Below are positions 13,401 through 21,482 of a DNA stretch of 64,000 nucleotides, piece by piece (positions within the stretch are counted from its first letter, which is position 1; each line of letters opens with the position of its first letter). The stretch covers positions 2,480,001 to 2,544,000 of the forward strand of contig NZ_CP060714.1 in the NCBI RefSeq assembly GCF_014395975.1, written 5' to 3'. The notes under the pieces are model-generated. The model searched no databases and had not been told where the DNA came from. It worked only from the letters and a program-made list of their open reading frames with translations. A program made the position numbers and the translations under genes. This stretch comes from Diaphorobacter ruginosibacter (lineage in GTDB: Bacteria; Pseudomonadota; Gammaproteobacteria; Burkholderiales; Burkholderiaceae_C).

Positions 13401-14128
13401 GCCAGGGCTGTGGCCTTGGCAAGGCTCTTGCTTCCGGTGGCCTCCGCACGCCTCGGGATGGTGCTGGAGATCGCATCGGCCTCGCTCCGCCAGATCTGCT
13501 GGTACTGCTTGAGGTCCTCCGCGGACAACAACTCGCTGATCGGTCGCTCGAGCACCGGCGTCTCGCCCGTGCTGCGCTGCTTCTGCTGCACGCTTGCAGT
13601 GGCGGCCTTGCGCTGCAGTGCCTGCAACTGCGCATGATTGCGCAATTGGTAGGCGGCCATCGCGCTCACGATGTTGCCCGCGTCGCTGCTGTAATAGACG
13701 CGGCCGTCCTTCAGCAGGAGCCAGAAATACACCGCAACCTGGAAGCTGTCGGCCTTCACATCGGCCCGCACCCGGTACATGCCCTCTTCTTCAAAGCTCG
13801 GACGCACACGCACGGTGGTGTCTCCGCCGGGCTGGCTCGCGAAGCGTGTGGCGGGGAGACGCAGAGCGCTCGTCCGGCCCATGCTGGCACTCAGCACGTC
13901 AAAGCGGATCTCGCCTTCCGCTCTGCCGCCCAGGTTCACCAACTGCACGGGCAGCTCGAACTGCCCAAGCGGCACGCCGGGCTGCTCCGCCAGGTCCTGG
14001 ATGACCGCACCCGGCAGCTTCCACTCGGGCAGCGTGGCATGGGCCACACCGACACCGAGACCAGCGACCAGCGCGGCCATCAGATAAATGAACCAACGGT
14101 GCAACAAACCGTTGAATGGATTGGACAT
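10436..14128 (-). CDS. Large secreted metalloprotease-like protein with VWA domain and IPTL-CTERM-like tail
   Basis: A 1230-residue protein. The start at 14128 (MSNPFNGLLHRWFIYLM) is preferred because GGAG lies five bases upstream; 14140 is possible. The signal peptide ends near VAHA. The middle region has a gluzincin-type zinc site HEYGH at residues 430-434, with Glu477/478 (LALEEAFASW) as candidate third ligand. A von Willebrand A domain begins near residue 780 with an intact MIDAS: DSSGS at 782-786, GGTD, and LTDMDNND. An Ig-like stretch follows. The end PVPVDHPLALGALAVMI, then Gly-Arg-rich residues, resembles an IPTL-CTERM sorting tail. Likely exported and anchored or processed at the surface. 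No family name fits the full architecture; substrate unknown. It is monocistronic with its own terminator. Confidence 0.82.
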   Translation of the reverse strand: MSNPFNGLLHRWFIYLMAALVAGLGVGVAHATLPEWKLPGAVIQDLAEQPGVPLGQFELPVQLVNLGGRAEGEIRFDVLSASMGRTSALRLPATRFASQPGGDTTVRVRPSFEEEGMYRVRADVKADSFQVAVYFWLLLKDGRVYYSSDAGNIVSAMAAYQLRNHAQLQALQRKAATASVQQKQRSTGETPVLERPISELLSAEDLKQYQQIWRSEADAISSTIPRRAEATGSKSLAKATALAQGDIVTLKIRWPVDASYTQFLPLEGARIAVVNLAQVQDPSDPEQGKFTSGQLDANGEFKFTVPVNDLKYRVWLIGEHEKFKVQVHNSASGLSEALRLRLDQVTAVDIIPGQPPFGYSSEYAQAWSVFQAMYELSEHAVTATGAGTVPQLSVVRTNFPMPGNGAAYDPNDDSINVDALQSYYWDVMAHEYGHAISRTNQSIIGVGGAHTLGNQYDNGANTATFQNKQQSNRLALEEAFASWFATSYWKSSKYANRVPHVGDDRFDGAATGGGTGGFSLEDSGTLNGVSNVYGEDSEAAVARFMWDMTDAGEEPNARAGCSKYCKESMQVPLQALMPNAITGKNLDGFNGFYQRAYQVHVGSAAGALDNVGAVSAESVEKALQIGAVSAEFGMGANINTTYNPDPFRDIDAPTRRNLDSDPVVLRWAQHKTGSMPGLDRFELLFYSEALDQLLVKLDTGTLNTANNSYQYVMPRAQVQAIVNALQKTGYKPEYKVVLVVKGTASGSGAAGGVVQTGPYYGNAEVFSVQLGDEKKFATIAVDSSGSNVDTDPGNLRIQAAHSMLAKMAARNANIMTGAEQGRLLSVAALDFDSAVSVIADFSDPKVLADGNAFQGIDSNGGTDIAAAVRRSTAMLTGMRPTPHPPVHDANTPRMYMLTDMDNNDGPAAVQTAIREATAANVQVHLGHLTPVTTKSAASGAQLHGEPAKKLTKVAERLDGMIAAILEGGGSYTSFENPASQAAWVDLMDELSQSPPFTRTRVNLPLDVKFYGFAQNTGTPEPTFVFTAPRSGQVTITMDGKGSFVPDLQVGGVGGQTSLGRDLYALPFNVVQGQTYQISINEPGAAAGLYSIVLRQTLVASPSMVLAAIADVEEGSAPQVSGTTAYVADGSIVRLTFTSLTKAVTTVDATITANAFSATGPADLPKGGVTVMAEIAGSGIAPQTQTFTVQAKAAPPAQATPVPVDHPLALGALAVMIAGFAARGQRRVKQR

Positions 14129-14229
14129 GCCTGCTCCCATATGTTGAATCCGTCACCGCCCCTGGGCATTTCCCGCGATGCGGGCGGCAAGAAGTCAACG
14201 AAGTTAACAAGCGGTTTACATTTACCCCA

Positions 14230-14245
14230 CCCTACCAAGGTAGGG
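14230..14245. promoter_or_regulatory. Inverted repeat upstream of the secreted-protein gene and dusA
   Basis: In the 449-base divergent region 14129-14577 the clearest element is CCCTACC-AA-GGTAGGG, 7-bp arms with a 2-base spacer. This looks more like a protein-binding operator than an RNA hairpin. The rest of the gap contains an AT-rich stretch (about 14195-14260) plausible for promoters, and nothing else I can name. Confidence 0.45.
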
Positions 14246-14577
14246 AAATTGATACATGGTTTTGCAGAGTTCCTGCATCTCGATCCAAAGCGTGGCGACG
14301 TCTGCGGCCTACAAATACGGATCAAGTAACGATTGATCTTTTCGTTGCCTTGTTACGAATGCTTATGATTCAGCGGGTCGTACCCGGCAACTTTTGGCAT
14401 CCCCTTCCAGGCCGGGGCCGCCTGAAGGCCTTGCCGCAGCAGGTGCAACCATCCAGGTGCACAATAGAGCCCTTCCTCCCCAAGGCAAATGCGCCCGAAC
14501 CCTTTTCTCCCAAAGCGTTCGGGATTTCGTCGTTCGCCGGGAGACAGGCCGTGCTGCGCGCAGCACTCGAACCCAGC

Positions 14578-15636
14578 ATGAATACCGAATCTCTTCACCC
14601 GTCGCAGCCCGCATCCCTCCATCCCTGGCGCATGTCCGTGGCGCCCATGATGGACTGGACCGACAGGCATTGCAGGCATCTTCACCGCTTGCTGAGCCGC
14701 CACACCCTGCTCTACACCGAGATGGTGACGACGGGCGCGCTGATCCATGGCGATGTGGAGCGCCATCTGCGCTTCGGCGTGGAGGAACACCCGGTGGCGC
14801 TGCAGCTCGGCGGCAGCGAGCCCGCAGACCTGGCCGCCAGCGCCAAGCTGGGGGCCCAGTGGGGCTACGACGAGATCAACCTGAACTGCGGCTGCCCCAG
14901 CGAGCGCGTGCAGCGTGGCGCCTTCGGAGCCTGCCTGATGAACGAGCCGCAGCTCGTGGCCGACTGCGTGAAGGCGATGGTGGACGTGGTCGACGTGCCT
15001 GTGACCGTCAAGCACCGCATCGGCATCGACAAGGTGGAGGAATACGGCTTCGTGCGCGACTTCGTGGGTACCGTGGCCGACGCGGGTTGCGACGTGTTCA
15101 TCGTCCATGCACGCAATGCCTGGCTCAAGGGCCTGTCACCCAAGGAGAACCGCGAGATTCCTCCACTGCGCTATGGCGTGGTGGCTCGCCTCAAGGAAGA
15201 GTTCCCGCACCTGACCATCGCCATCAATGGCGGCTTCTCGACGGACGAGGCCGTGCTCGACCAACTGGGCCCGGTGGGCGGATCAGGCCCCGTGGATGGC
15301 GTGATGGTGGGCCGCGAGGCCTATCACAACCCCTGGTGGATGGCGCGCTGGGACGAACTGTTCTTCGGAGCGGCGGCCAACGGCCTCACGCGCGAGAGGG
15401 TCGAGGAGCAGATGGTGGAGTACATGGAGCGCGAGGCCGCAGCCCATGGCACGCACTGGTATGCCATCGCACGCCACATGCTGGGGCTGCGCAATGGCCT
15501 GCCGGGGGCCCGTCGCTGGCGCCAGGTCTGGAGCGATCATCGCCTCAAGACCCTTCCGGCACGCGAGGTGATGCGGCTTGCGCGCACCAAGCCCAATGAA
15601 GCACGCGCCATGGATCTCCAGGAAGCCGCCGGCTGA
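14578..15636 (+). CDS. dusA: tRNA-dihydrouridine(20/20a) synthase DusA
   Basis: A 352-residue FMN-dependent enzyme reducing uridines 20 and 20a in the tRNA D-loop. The sequence shows SVAPMMDWTDRHCR, QLGGSEPADLA, the catalytic-Cys motif NLNCGCPSERV, KHRIGID, HARNAWLKGLSP and AINGGF, all diagnostic for the DusA subgroup. The start at 14578 (MNTESLHPSQ) is chosen on length and on sense of the N-terminus. The frame is open for 154 more codons upstream but without family similarity. The gene is stand-alone. Confidence 0.95.
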   Translation: MNTESLHPSQPASLHPWRMSVAPMMDWTDRHCRHLHRLLSRHTLLYTEMVTTGALIHGDVERHLRFGVEEHPVALQLGGSEPADLAASAKLGAQWGYDEINLNCGCPSERVQRGAFGACLMNEPQLVADCVKAMVDVVDVPVTVKHRIGIDKVEEYGFVRDFVGTVADAGCDVFIVHARNAWLKGLSPKENREIPPLRYGVVARLKEEFPHLTIAINGGFSTDEAVLDQLGPVGGSGPVDGVMVGREAYHNPWWMARWDELFFGAAANGLTRERVEEQMVEYMEREAAAHGTHWYAIARHMLGLRNGLPGARRWRQVWSDHRLKTLPAREVMRLARTKPNEARAMDLQEAAG

Positions 15637-15778
15637 ACGACCGGTTGGCGCAGTGATCGGGTTGCGCCGTTCTCCTACGTGCGCGGCCCCGCCGAGATCC
15701 GCACGATCGGCTAGCATTCCGGGTTGTAATCAGGCTGGCCCGGATGAGCGGCGAGCCTGGATCCGGATGTAATTGCGC

Positions 15779-16882
15779 ATGCCTTCCACCTTGGCCAACG
15801 AAAACGACCTGACACGCGAGGAAATCGCGTTCCGCCACTTCTACACGCGGGAGCTGCCCGTGCTCAAGCACGCCAGTGCCTTCTTCATGGCGCTGCTGCA
15901 CAGTGTGCTTGCCAAGGCCGGCAACATCGAGATCTCCAAGGTCGAGGCCCGCGTCAAGGATCGCGAGGAATGCATCCGCAAGTTTTCCCGCAAGTACCGC
16001 GCAACGCTCGAGGAAGGCGGCCTCGACTACGAGATCCAGGACTACATCACCGATCTCGTGGGCCTGCGCGTGGTGTGCCTCTACGAGGACGAGCTCGAGC
16101 AGGTCGCGGACATCGTGCGCTCGCACTTCGACGTGATCGACGTGACCGACAAGGTCACGGCCGTGGAAAGCACCGAGGCCTCGTTCGGCTACAAGGGCCT
16201 GCACCTCGACCTGCGGCTCAACGCCGAGCAGGCAGCCCTGCCCGAGAACGCACCCTATGCGCATATTCCGTTCGAGCTGCAGGTGCGCACCATCATCCAG
16301 GACTCCTGGAGCGTGCTGGACCACAAGATCAAGTACAAGAAGTCGATTCCAGCCGAACTCAAGCGCCGCATCAATGTGCTGTCGGCCCTGTTCGAGCTGG
16401 CGGACCGGGAATTCCGGCAGATCCGGGATGCCACCGAGGCCGAGCTGCGGCATGCCGTCGATGAGACCGCCGAGGCCCTGGCCGAGCAGGAAGGTGCCGA
16501 GCCTCAGCCCAGCCGGCAGGTCCAGGCCATCGGCAGCGAGCTCAATGCCTTCACGTTCCTGAAGATCGCCAACCATTTCTTCAAGGATTTCGAGTTCGAG
16601 GCGCATAAGGTGGACCTGTTCGTCGACGACATTCGCGCCTGGTCTCCGGGCATTACCCGCGCGCATTTCAATGCGCTGATGCGCGAGAACATTGCGGTGG
16701 TGAAGCGCTATCGCCAGTTCTTCGAGGAACAGAACCCGGACGGCAGCTTCAACCCGTACACCATGATCCGGCATTGCCTCTACCTGGGCGACAAGGCCGT
16801 TTTCCGGCGCGCGCTGCGCAACAGTTCCCGCGAGGCCTTCGAATCATGGCTGCTGGTGAACATGCCGGTTCAGAATCTGTAG
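15779..16882 (+). CDS. Stand-alone RelA/SpoT-domain protein, probable (p)ppGpp synthetase
   Basis: A 367-residue protein with a RelA/SpoT nucleotidyltransferase domain at residues about 40-190 and no hydrolase, TGS or ACT domain. Synthetase signature residues are intact: ARVKDREECIRK (57-68), Asp92 in TDLVGLRVVC, GYKGLH (137-142), Glu166 in FELQVRT, and DHKIKYK (181-187). Residues about 230-367 form an extra C-terminal domain I do not recognise, predicted helical. The core resembles small alarmone synthetases (RelQ/YjbM-like) but the protein is longer than their 200-250 residues. A toxic small alarmone synthetase is an alternative, but no antitoxin ORF is adjacent. The ATG at 15779 is preferred to the TTG at 15773. 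Confidence 0.85.
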   Translation: MPSTLANENDLTREEIAFRHFYTRELPVLKHASAFFMALLHSVLAKAGNIEISKVEARVKDREECIRKFSRKYRATLEEGGLDYEIQDYITDLVGLRVVCLYEDELEQVADIVRSHFDVIDVTDKVTAVESTEASFGYKGLHLDLRLNAEQAALPENAPYAHIPFELQVRTIIQDSWSVLDHKIKYKKSIPAELKRRINVLSALFELADREFRQIRDATEAELRHAVDETAEALAEQEGAEPQPSRQVQAIGSELNAFTFLKIANHFFKDFEFEAHKVDLFVDDIRAWSPGITRAHFNALMRENIAVVKRYRQFFEEQNPDGSFNPYTMIRHCLYLGDKAVFRRALRNSSREAFESWLLVNMPVQNL

Positions 16883-16901
16883 GGCGGGCCTCCGTTTATC
16901 C

Positions 16902-16918
16902 TGCCGCCATTGGCGGTA
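16902..16918 (+). terminator. Small GC stem-loop after the RelA/SpoT gene
   Basis: CCGCC-ATT-GGCGG, extendable to seven pairs with one G-T, sits 20 bases after the stop codon and is followed by TAAAA. It is a weak candidate terminator. The remainder of the 233-base gap to the PHB depolymerase gene contains an AT-richer promoter-like stretch around 16960-17090. Confidence 0.4.
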
Positions 16919-17115
16919 AAACAACGCATCCCTGCAGTTACGCCGGTCCATAGCGTAGATCAATGACAAAAGTTTGCAGTTTGTCAGTACTGATTTGTGC
17001 TGCACCACCCTGTAAAAGTCGATTGTCCGACGATCTGTAGGTGGTTCTACTCTCTGACGCTCGTGGAAAAGCCCTGTTATATTGCGGTGCAACATTACGG
17101 AAGGCAGACCCACTG

Positions 17116-18435
17116 ATGCTCTACACACTCTACGAAGCACAGCGCTCTTTGATGGAACCCTTCGCCGAACTGGCCCAGGTGACGTCCAAGATGTTCAGCA
17201 ATCCGCAGACTCCGTTCAGCCAGTCGACGCTGGCTCATCGCATGGCGGCGGGTTACGACCTGTTGTACCGCCTTGGCAAGGACTACGAGAAGCCGCAGTT
17301 CGGCATTGCCACCGTGAATGTCGATGGTGTGGAGGTTGCCATCCACGAGCGCGTCGAAGTCGACAAGCCCTTTTGCGAGCTGCGCCGCTTCAAGCGCTTC
17401 TCCGACGATCCGCCAACCTTGCTCACGCTCAAGGAACAGCCGGTTGTGCTGATCGTGGCGCCGCTCTCGGGCCACTACGCCACGCTGCTGCGCGACACGG
17501 TCAAGACCATGCTCTCGGGCCACAAGGTCTACATCACCGACTGGAAGAATGCCCGCCTCGTGCCGATGTCCGAGGGCGAGTTCCACCTGGACGACTATGT
17601 CAACTACGTGCAGGAATTCCTCCGCCACCTGCAGGGGCGCTATGGCAACTGCCATGTGATGAGCGTCTGCCAGCCCACGGTTCCCGTGCTGGCCGCGATT
17701 TCCCTGATGGCATCGCGCGGCGAGACGACCCCGCTCACCATGACGATGATGGGCGGCCCGATCGATGGCCGCCGCTCGCCCACCGCCGTGAACAACCTGG
17801 CCACCCAGCACAGTATCGAGTGGTTCAAGAACAACGTGATCTACCGCGTGCCGGAGAAATTCCCCGGTTCGGGCCGCATGGTCTATCCGGGCTTCATGCA
17901 GCACACGGGCTTCGTGGCGATGAACCCCGATCGCCATGCCAAGAGCCACTACGACTACTTCAAGGACCTGGTGCGCGGCGACGACGCGAGCGCCGAGGCC
18001 CATCGCAAGTTCTATGACGAGTACAACGCCGTGCTCGACATGGACGCAGACTACTACCTCGAAACCATCGAGACGGTGTTCCAGAAGTTCAGCCTCGTGA
18101 ACGGCACCTGGGATGTGCGCTCGCCAGACGGCGAGATCGAGCGCGTGCGCCCGCAGGATATCAAGACCACCGCCCTGCTGACTGTCGAAGGCGAACTGGA
18201 CGATATCTCCGGATCCGGCCAGACCGAAGCCGCGCAGGACATCTGCTCGGGCATTCCCCGCGAGGATCGCTCCCACTACGAAGTGACGGGCGCAGGCCAC
18301 TATGGCATCTTCAGCGGCCGACGCTGGCGCGAACTGGTCTATCCGCGTGTTCGTGATTTCATCCTGGCGCACCAGCCGTCCAGGGCAGCCCTCGCGGAAG
18401 AGAGCAACGCCCGCGCCAAGCGTCAGGCGGCCTGA
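17116..18435 (+). CDS. phaZ: Intracellular polyhydroxyalkanoate depolymerase PhaZ
   Basis: A 439-residue alpha/beta-hydrolase of the intracellular PHB depolymerase family, which releases stored PHB from granules. The catalytic nucleophile is Cys185 in MSVCQPTVP, the Cys variant of the lipase box seen in Ralstonia PhaZa1. The late acidic/His region TVEGELDDISGSGQ and GAGHYGIFSGRRW carries the likely catalytic Asp and His. The start at 17116 (MLYTLYEAQRSLMEP) matches the family; upstream in-frame codons are discarded. It acts with phaC, phaA, phaB and the phasin elsewhere in the window, though it is not linked to them. Confidence 0.95.
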   Translation: MLYTLYEAQRSLMEPFAELAQVTSKMFSNPQTPFSQSTLAHRMAAGYDLLYRLGKDYEKPQFGIATVNVDGVEVAIHERVEVDKPFCELRRFKRFSDDPPTLLTLKEQPVVLIVAPLSGHYATLLRDTVKTMLSGHKVYITDWKNARLVPMSEGEFHLDDYVNYVQEFLRHLQGRYGNCHVMSVCQPTVPVLAAISLMASRGETTPLTMTMMGGPIDGRRSPTAVNNLATQHSIEWFKNNVIYRVPEKFPGSGRMVYPGFMQHTGFVAMNPDRHAKSHYDYFKDLVRGDDASAEAHRKFYDEYNAVLDMDADYYLETIETVFQKFSLVNGTWDVRSPDGEIERVRPQDIKTTALLTVEGELDDISGSGQTEAAQDICSGIPREDRSHYEVTGAGHYGIFSGRRWRELVYPRVRDFILAHQPSRAALAEESNARAKRQAA

Positions 18436-18492
18436 CACGCCAAGAGCCCGCTGACCATCGCGGCGCAGGGCCCAAGAAAGGGATAATCGGGC

Positions 18493-19236
18493 ATGCCCGA
18501 GCAGCCAGATCCCTTGTCAGCCCTTTCCAATCAGCAAGCCACTTCCACGGCCAACTCCTTGCAGGGGTTGGCCGCTGTCATTGACGCCGCCCTGCCCCAG
18601 ACGCAGTGCACCCGCTGCGGCTATCCCGATTGCGCCACCTACGCCCGGGCCATCGCCGACGGCAAGGCCTCCATCAACCAATGCCCGCCCGGCGGCGACG
18701 AGGGCATTGCGCGCCTGGCCCGCATCACCGGGCAGCCCATCACCACGCTCAATTCCGACAACGGTTTTGAAGGCCCGCTCACGCTCGCGGTGATCGACGA
18801 GAACTGGTGCATCGGCTGCACGCTGTGCATGAAGGCCTGCCCGACCGACGCGATCATCGGGGCCAACAAGCGCATGCACACCGTGATGGCCGAACACTGC
18901 ACGGGCTGCGAGCTGTGCATTCCCGTGTGCCCTGTGGATTGCATCTCGCTGGAAAACATCAGCGGCGATGCCACCGGCTGGGCCGCATGGTCCCCGGCGC
19001 TGGCGGATCACGCACGCCAGCGCTATGCACGCCACGCCTCCCGCACTCGTCATGGGCCTGCGCTCGCACCCAACGCAAGGGCTGCTGCCGTCGCGGCGGA
19101 GTCGCTGTCGCGCAGCCTCGTGCCGGAGGCCCCGGCCCCGAATGCTCAGCCGGCGGAAACTCCGAAAGTCGCCGACCCGAAGCAGGCCATCATCGCGGCA
19201 GCCCTGGCGCGTGCACGTGCCCGGCGGGGTGCGTGA
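18493..19236 (+). CDS. rnfB: RnfB-family iron-sulfur protein
   Basis: A 247-residue Fe-S protein. Residues about 22-75 form the RnfB Fe-S domain (Cys motif CTRCGYPDC then CPPGGDEGI). Two ferredoxin [4Fe-4S] motifs follow (CIGCTLCMKACP and CTGCELCIPVCP). It lacks the N-terminal membrane helix of full RnfB, and no other rnf genes flank it. It is therefore the stand-alone, soluble RnfB-like ferredoxin found in betaproteobacteria, probably an electron carrier rather than part of a membrane Rnf complex. The C-terminal 80 residues are Ala/Arg-rich and probably disordered. Confidence 0.88.
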   Translation: MPEQPDPLSALSNQQATSTANSLQGLAAVIDAALPQTQCTRCGYPDCATYARAIADGKASINQCPPGGDEGIARLARITGQPITTLNSDNGFEGPLTLAVIDENWCIGCTLCMKACPTDAIIGANKRMHTVMAEHCTGCELCIPVCPVDCISLENISGDATGWAAWSPALADHARQRYARHASRTRHGPALAPNARAAAVAAESLSRSLVPEAPAPNAQPAETPKVADPKQAIIAAALARARARRGA

Positions 19237-19347
19237 TGTCGCTCGCGAATTCCGTGCGGTACCCCACGCCGTAAAAAAAGATCCGGCGTGCCGCCCAACT
19301 TGCCCGTGCGAGAAAAGTGGCGCCGTCCTTCCACCATAATTGCATTC

Positions 19348-20550
19348 ATGAACCCCCTGCTCTCCCTTCTGCAGCCGTATCCGTTCGAGCGCCTGCGCCA
19401 ACTCTTCGCGGGCGTGACTCCCGCACCCGAATATCGCGCGATCAGCCTGGGAATCGGTGAGCCCAAGCACCCTACGCCCCAGCTCATCAAGGATGCACTC
19501 GCCGGCAGCATGGATGGCCTTGCGGCCTACCCCGCCACGGCAGGCGAGCTGCCTCTGCGCGAGGCCTGTGCAGGCTGGCTCGAGCGCCGCTATGGCGTGA
19601 AGGTCAGCCCGGCCAGTCAGCTCCTGCCCGTGAATGGTTCGCGCGAGGCGCTGTTCGCGTTCGCGCAGACCATCATCGACCCAAGCAAGCCCGGTGCGAC
19701 GGTCGTCAGCCCGAATCCGTTCTATCAGATCTATGAGGGCGCGGCGCTGCTTTCGGGCGCGCAGCCGTATTTCGCGCCCAGCGTGGCCGAGCGCAATTTC
19801 GCCGTCGACTGGGACAGCGTGCCCGAGGACGTCTGGCAGCGCACCCAGCTCGTCTTCGTCTGCTCGCCCGGCAATCCGACCGGCGCCGTCATGCCGCTGT
19901 CCGAGTGGGAGAAGTTGTTTGCGCTGTCCGACAAGTATGGTTTCGTGATTGCCTCGGACGAGTGCTACAGCGAGATCTATTTCCGCGATGAGGTGCCCCT
20001 GGGCGGCCTCGAGGCCGCCACGAAGCTCGGCCGCACCGACTTCAAGCGCCTGATGATGTTCACCAGCCTGTCCAAGCGCAGCAACGTGCCGGGCATGCGA
20101 AGCGGTTTCGTTGCGGGCGATGCGGAGTTGATCAAGTCCTTCCTCCTGTACCGCACCTACCACGGTGGCGCGATGAGCCCGACCATCCAGAAGGCCAGCA
20201 TGGCGGCCTGGAACGACGAGCAGCACGTCGTCGAGAACCGTGCGATGTACCGGCAGAAGTTCGCGGAAATCACACCCATGCTCTCCCGGGTCATGGACGT
20301 GGCGCTGCCCGACGCCAGCTTCTACCTCTGGGCAAAAGTCCCGGATTCGCTCGGAATGAGCGACACCGAATTCGCAAGGGCCCTTCTGGCTCAATACAAT
20401 GTGACCGTTTTGCCCGGCAGTTATCTCGCCAGAGAGGTTAACGGCAGCAATCCTGGCGCTCAACGCGTGCGCATGGCACTGGTGGCGGAAACCGCCGAAT
20501 GCCGCGAGGCCGCCGAACGCATCGTGAAGTTCGTCCAATCCAGAAACTAA
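19348..20550 (+). CDS. dapC: Succinyldiaminopimelate transaminase DapC
   Basis: A 400-residue class I/II PLP aminotransferase. Its role is amino transfer to N-succinyl-2-amino-6-ketopimelate in the succinylase branch of lysine/meso-DAP synthesis. The PLP lysine is Lys243 in SLSKRSNVPGMR, with NPTGAV and ASDECYSEIYF upstream. The motif GIGEPKHPTP near the N-terminus is typical of DapC. The start at 19348 (MNPLLSLLQPYPFERL) removes 20 non-family residues. It is followed 22 bases later by dapD and, after pilU, by dapE, which fixes the pathway assignment. Confidence 0.94.
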   Translation: MNPLLSLLQPYPFERLRQLFAGVTPAPEYRAISLGIGEPKHPTPQLIKDALAGSMDGLAAYPATAGELPLREACAGWLERRYGVKVSPASQLLPVNGSREALFAFAQTIIDPSKPGATVVSPNPFYQIYEGAALLSGAQPYFAPSVAERNFAVDWDSVPEDVWQRTQLVFVCSPGNPTGAVMPLSEWEKLFALSDKYGFVIASDECYSEIYFRDEVPLGGLEAATKLGRTDFKRLMMFTSLSKRSNVPGMRSGFVAGDAELIKSFLLYRTYHGGAMSPTIQKASMAAWNDEQHVVENRAMYRQKFAEITPMLSRVMDVALPDASFYLWAKVPDSLGMSDTEFARALLAQYNVTVLPGSYLAREVNGSNPGAQRVRMALVAETAECREAAERIVKFVQSRN

Positions 20551-20572
20551 CTAGACAGACAGAAGTAAATCC

Positions 20573-21406
20573 ATGACTCAACAACTGCAAACCCTGATCG
20601 ACAACGCCTGGGAAGACCGTGCCAGCATGTCTCCCGCCGCCGCTCCCAAGGAAGTGGTCGATGCCGTTGAGCACGTGATTGCCGAGCTGAACACCGGCAA
20701 GCTGCGTGTGGCCACCCGTGAAGGTGTAGGCCAGTGGACCGTGCACCAGTGGATCAAGAAGGCCGTGCTGCTGTCGTTCCGCCTGAAGGACAACGTGCTC
20801 ATGCAGTCCGGTGACCTGAGCTTCTTTGACAAGGTGCCCACCAAGTTCGGCGGCATGACCGAGGCAGAGATCGCCGCCACCGGCGTGCGCGTGGTGCCTC
20901 CAGCCGTCGCTCGCCGCGGCAGCTTCGTGGCCAAGGGTGCCATCCTGATGCCTTCCTACGTCAACATCGGCGCCTACGTGGACGAAGGCACCATGGTCGA
21001 TACATGGGCCACCGTTGGCTCGTGCGCACAGGTCGGCAAGAACGTGCACCTGTCGGGCGGCGTGGGCCTCGGCGGCGTGCTGGAGCCGCTGCAGGCCAAC
21101 CCGACCATCATCGAGGACAACTGCTTCATCGGTGCACGCTCCGAAGTCGTGGAAGGCGTGATCGTCGAGGAAAACTCCGTGCTGGGCATGGGCGTGTACA
21201 TCGGCAAGAGCACCCCCATCTTCAACCGCGACACCGGCGAGACCACCTACGGCCGCGTGCCTTCGGGCTCCGTGGTGATCAGCGGCAGCCTGCCCAAGAC
21301 CACCAAGGCCGGCGTGGCCTACAGCACCTATGCCGCCGTCATCGTGAAGACCGTCGATGCCAAGACACGTTCGAGCACCAGCCTGAACGACCTGCTGCGC
21401 GACTGA
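20573..21406 (+). CDS. dapD: 2,3,4,5-tetrahydropyridine-2,6-dicarboxylate N-succinyltransferase
   Basis: A 277-residue left-handed beta-helix acyltransferase transferring succinyl from succinyl-CoA to tetrahydrodipicolinate. Hexapeptide repeats are clear (KGAILMPSYVNIGAYVDEG, GSCAQVGKNVHLSGGVGLGG, IEDNCFIGARSEVVEGVIV). The length and the start MTQQLQTLIDNAWEDR match the family. It is in an operon-like run with dapC (22-base gap) and pilU (76-base gap). Confidence 0.96.
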   Translation: MTQQLQTLIDNAWEDRASMSPAAAPKEVVDAVEHVIAELNTGKLRVATREGVGQWTVHQWIKKAVLLSFRLKDNVLMQSGDLSFFDKVPTKFGGMTEAEIAATGVRVVPPAVARRGSFVAKGAILMPSYVNIGAYVDEGTMVDTWATVGSCAQVGKNVHLSGGVGLGGVLEPLQANPTIIEDNCFIGARSEVVEGVIVEENSVLGMGVYIGKSTPIFNRDTGETTYGRVPSGSVVISGSLPKTTKAGVAYSTYAAVIVKTVDAKTRSSTSLNDLLRD

Positions 21407-21482
21407 TCACCTGCTTCTTCATGCCGGCGAGCGCTGAAGCGGCGCCGCCGGCCATTCAAACAGCATCCGGGAGGAGTGATTC

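Noticed and set aside
11153..14329. 1058-codon plus-strand ORF opposite the secreted VWA protein
   Set aside because: Antisense shadow in GC-rich DNA: Arg/His/Gly-rich, no motif, while the minus strand has a signal peptide, HEYGH and a MIDAS.
18517..20538. 673-codon minus-strand ORF over rnfB and dapC
   Set aside because: Both plus-strand genes are unmistakable; the ORF has no recognisable motif.
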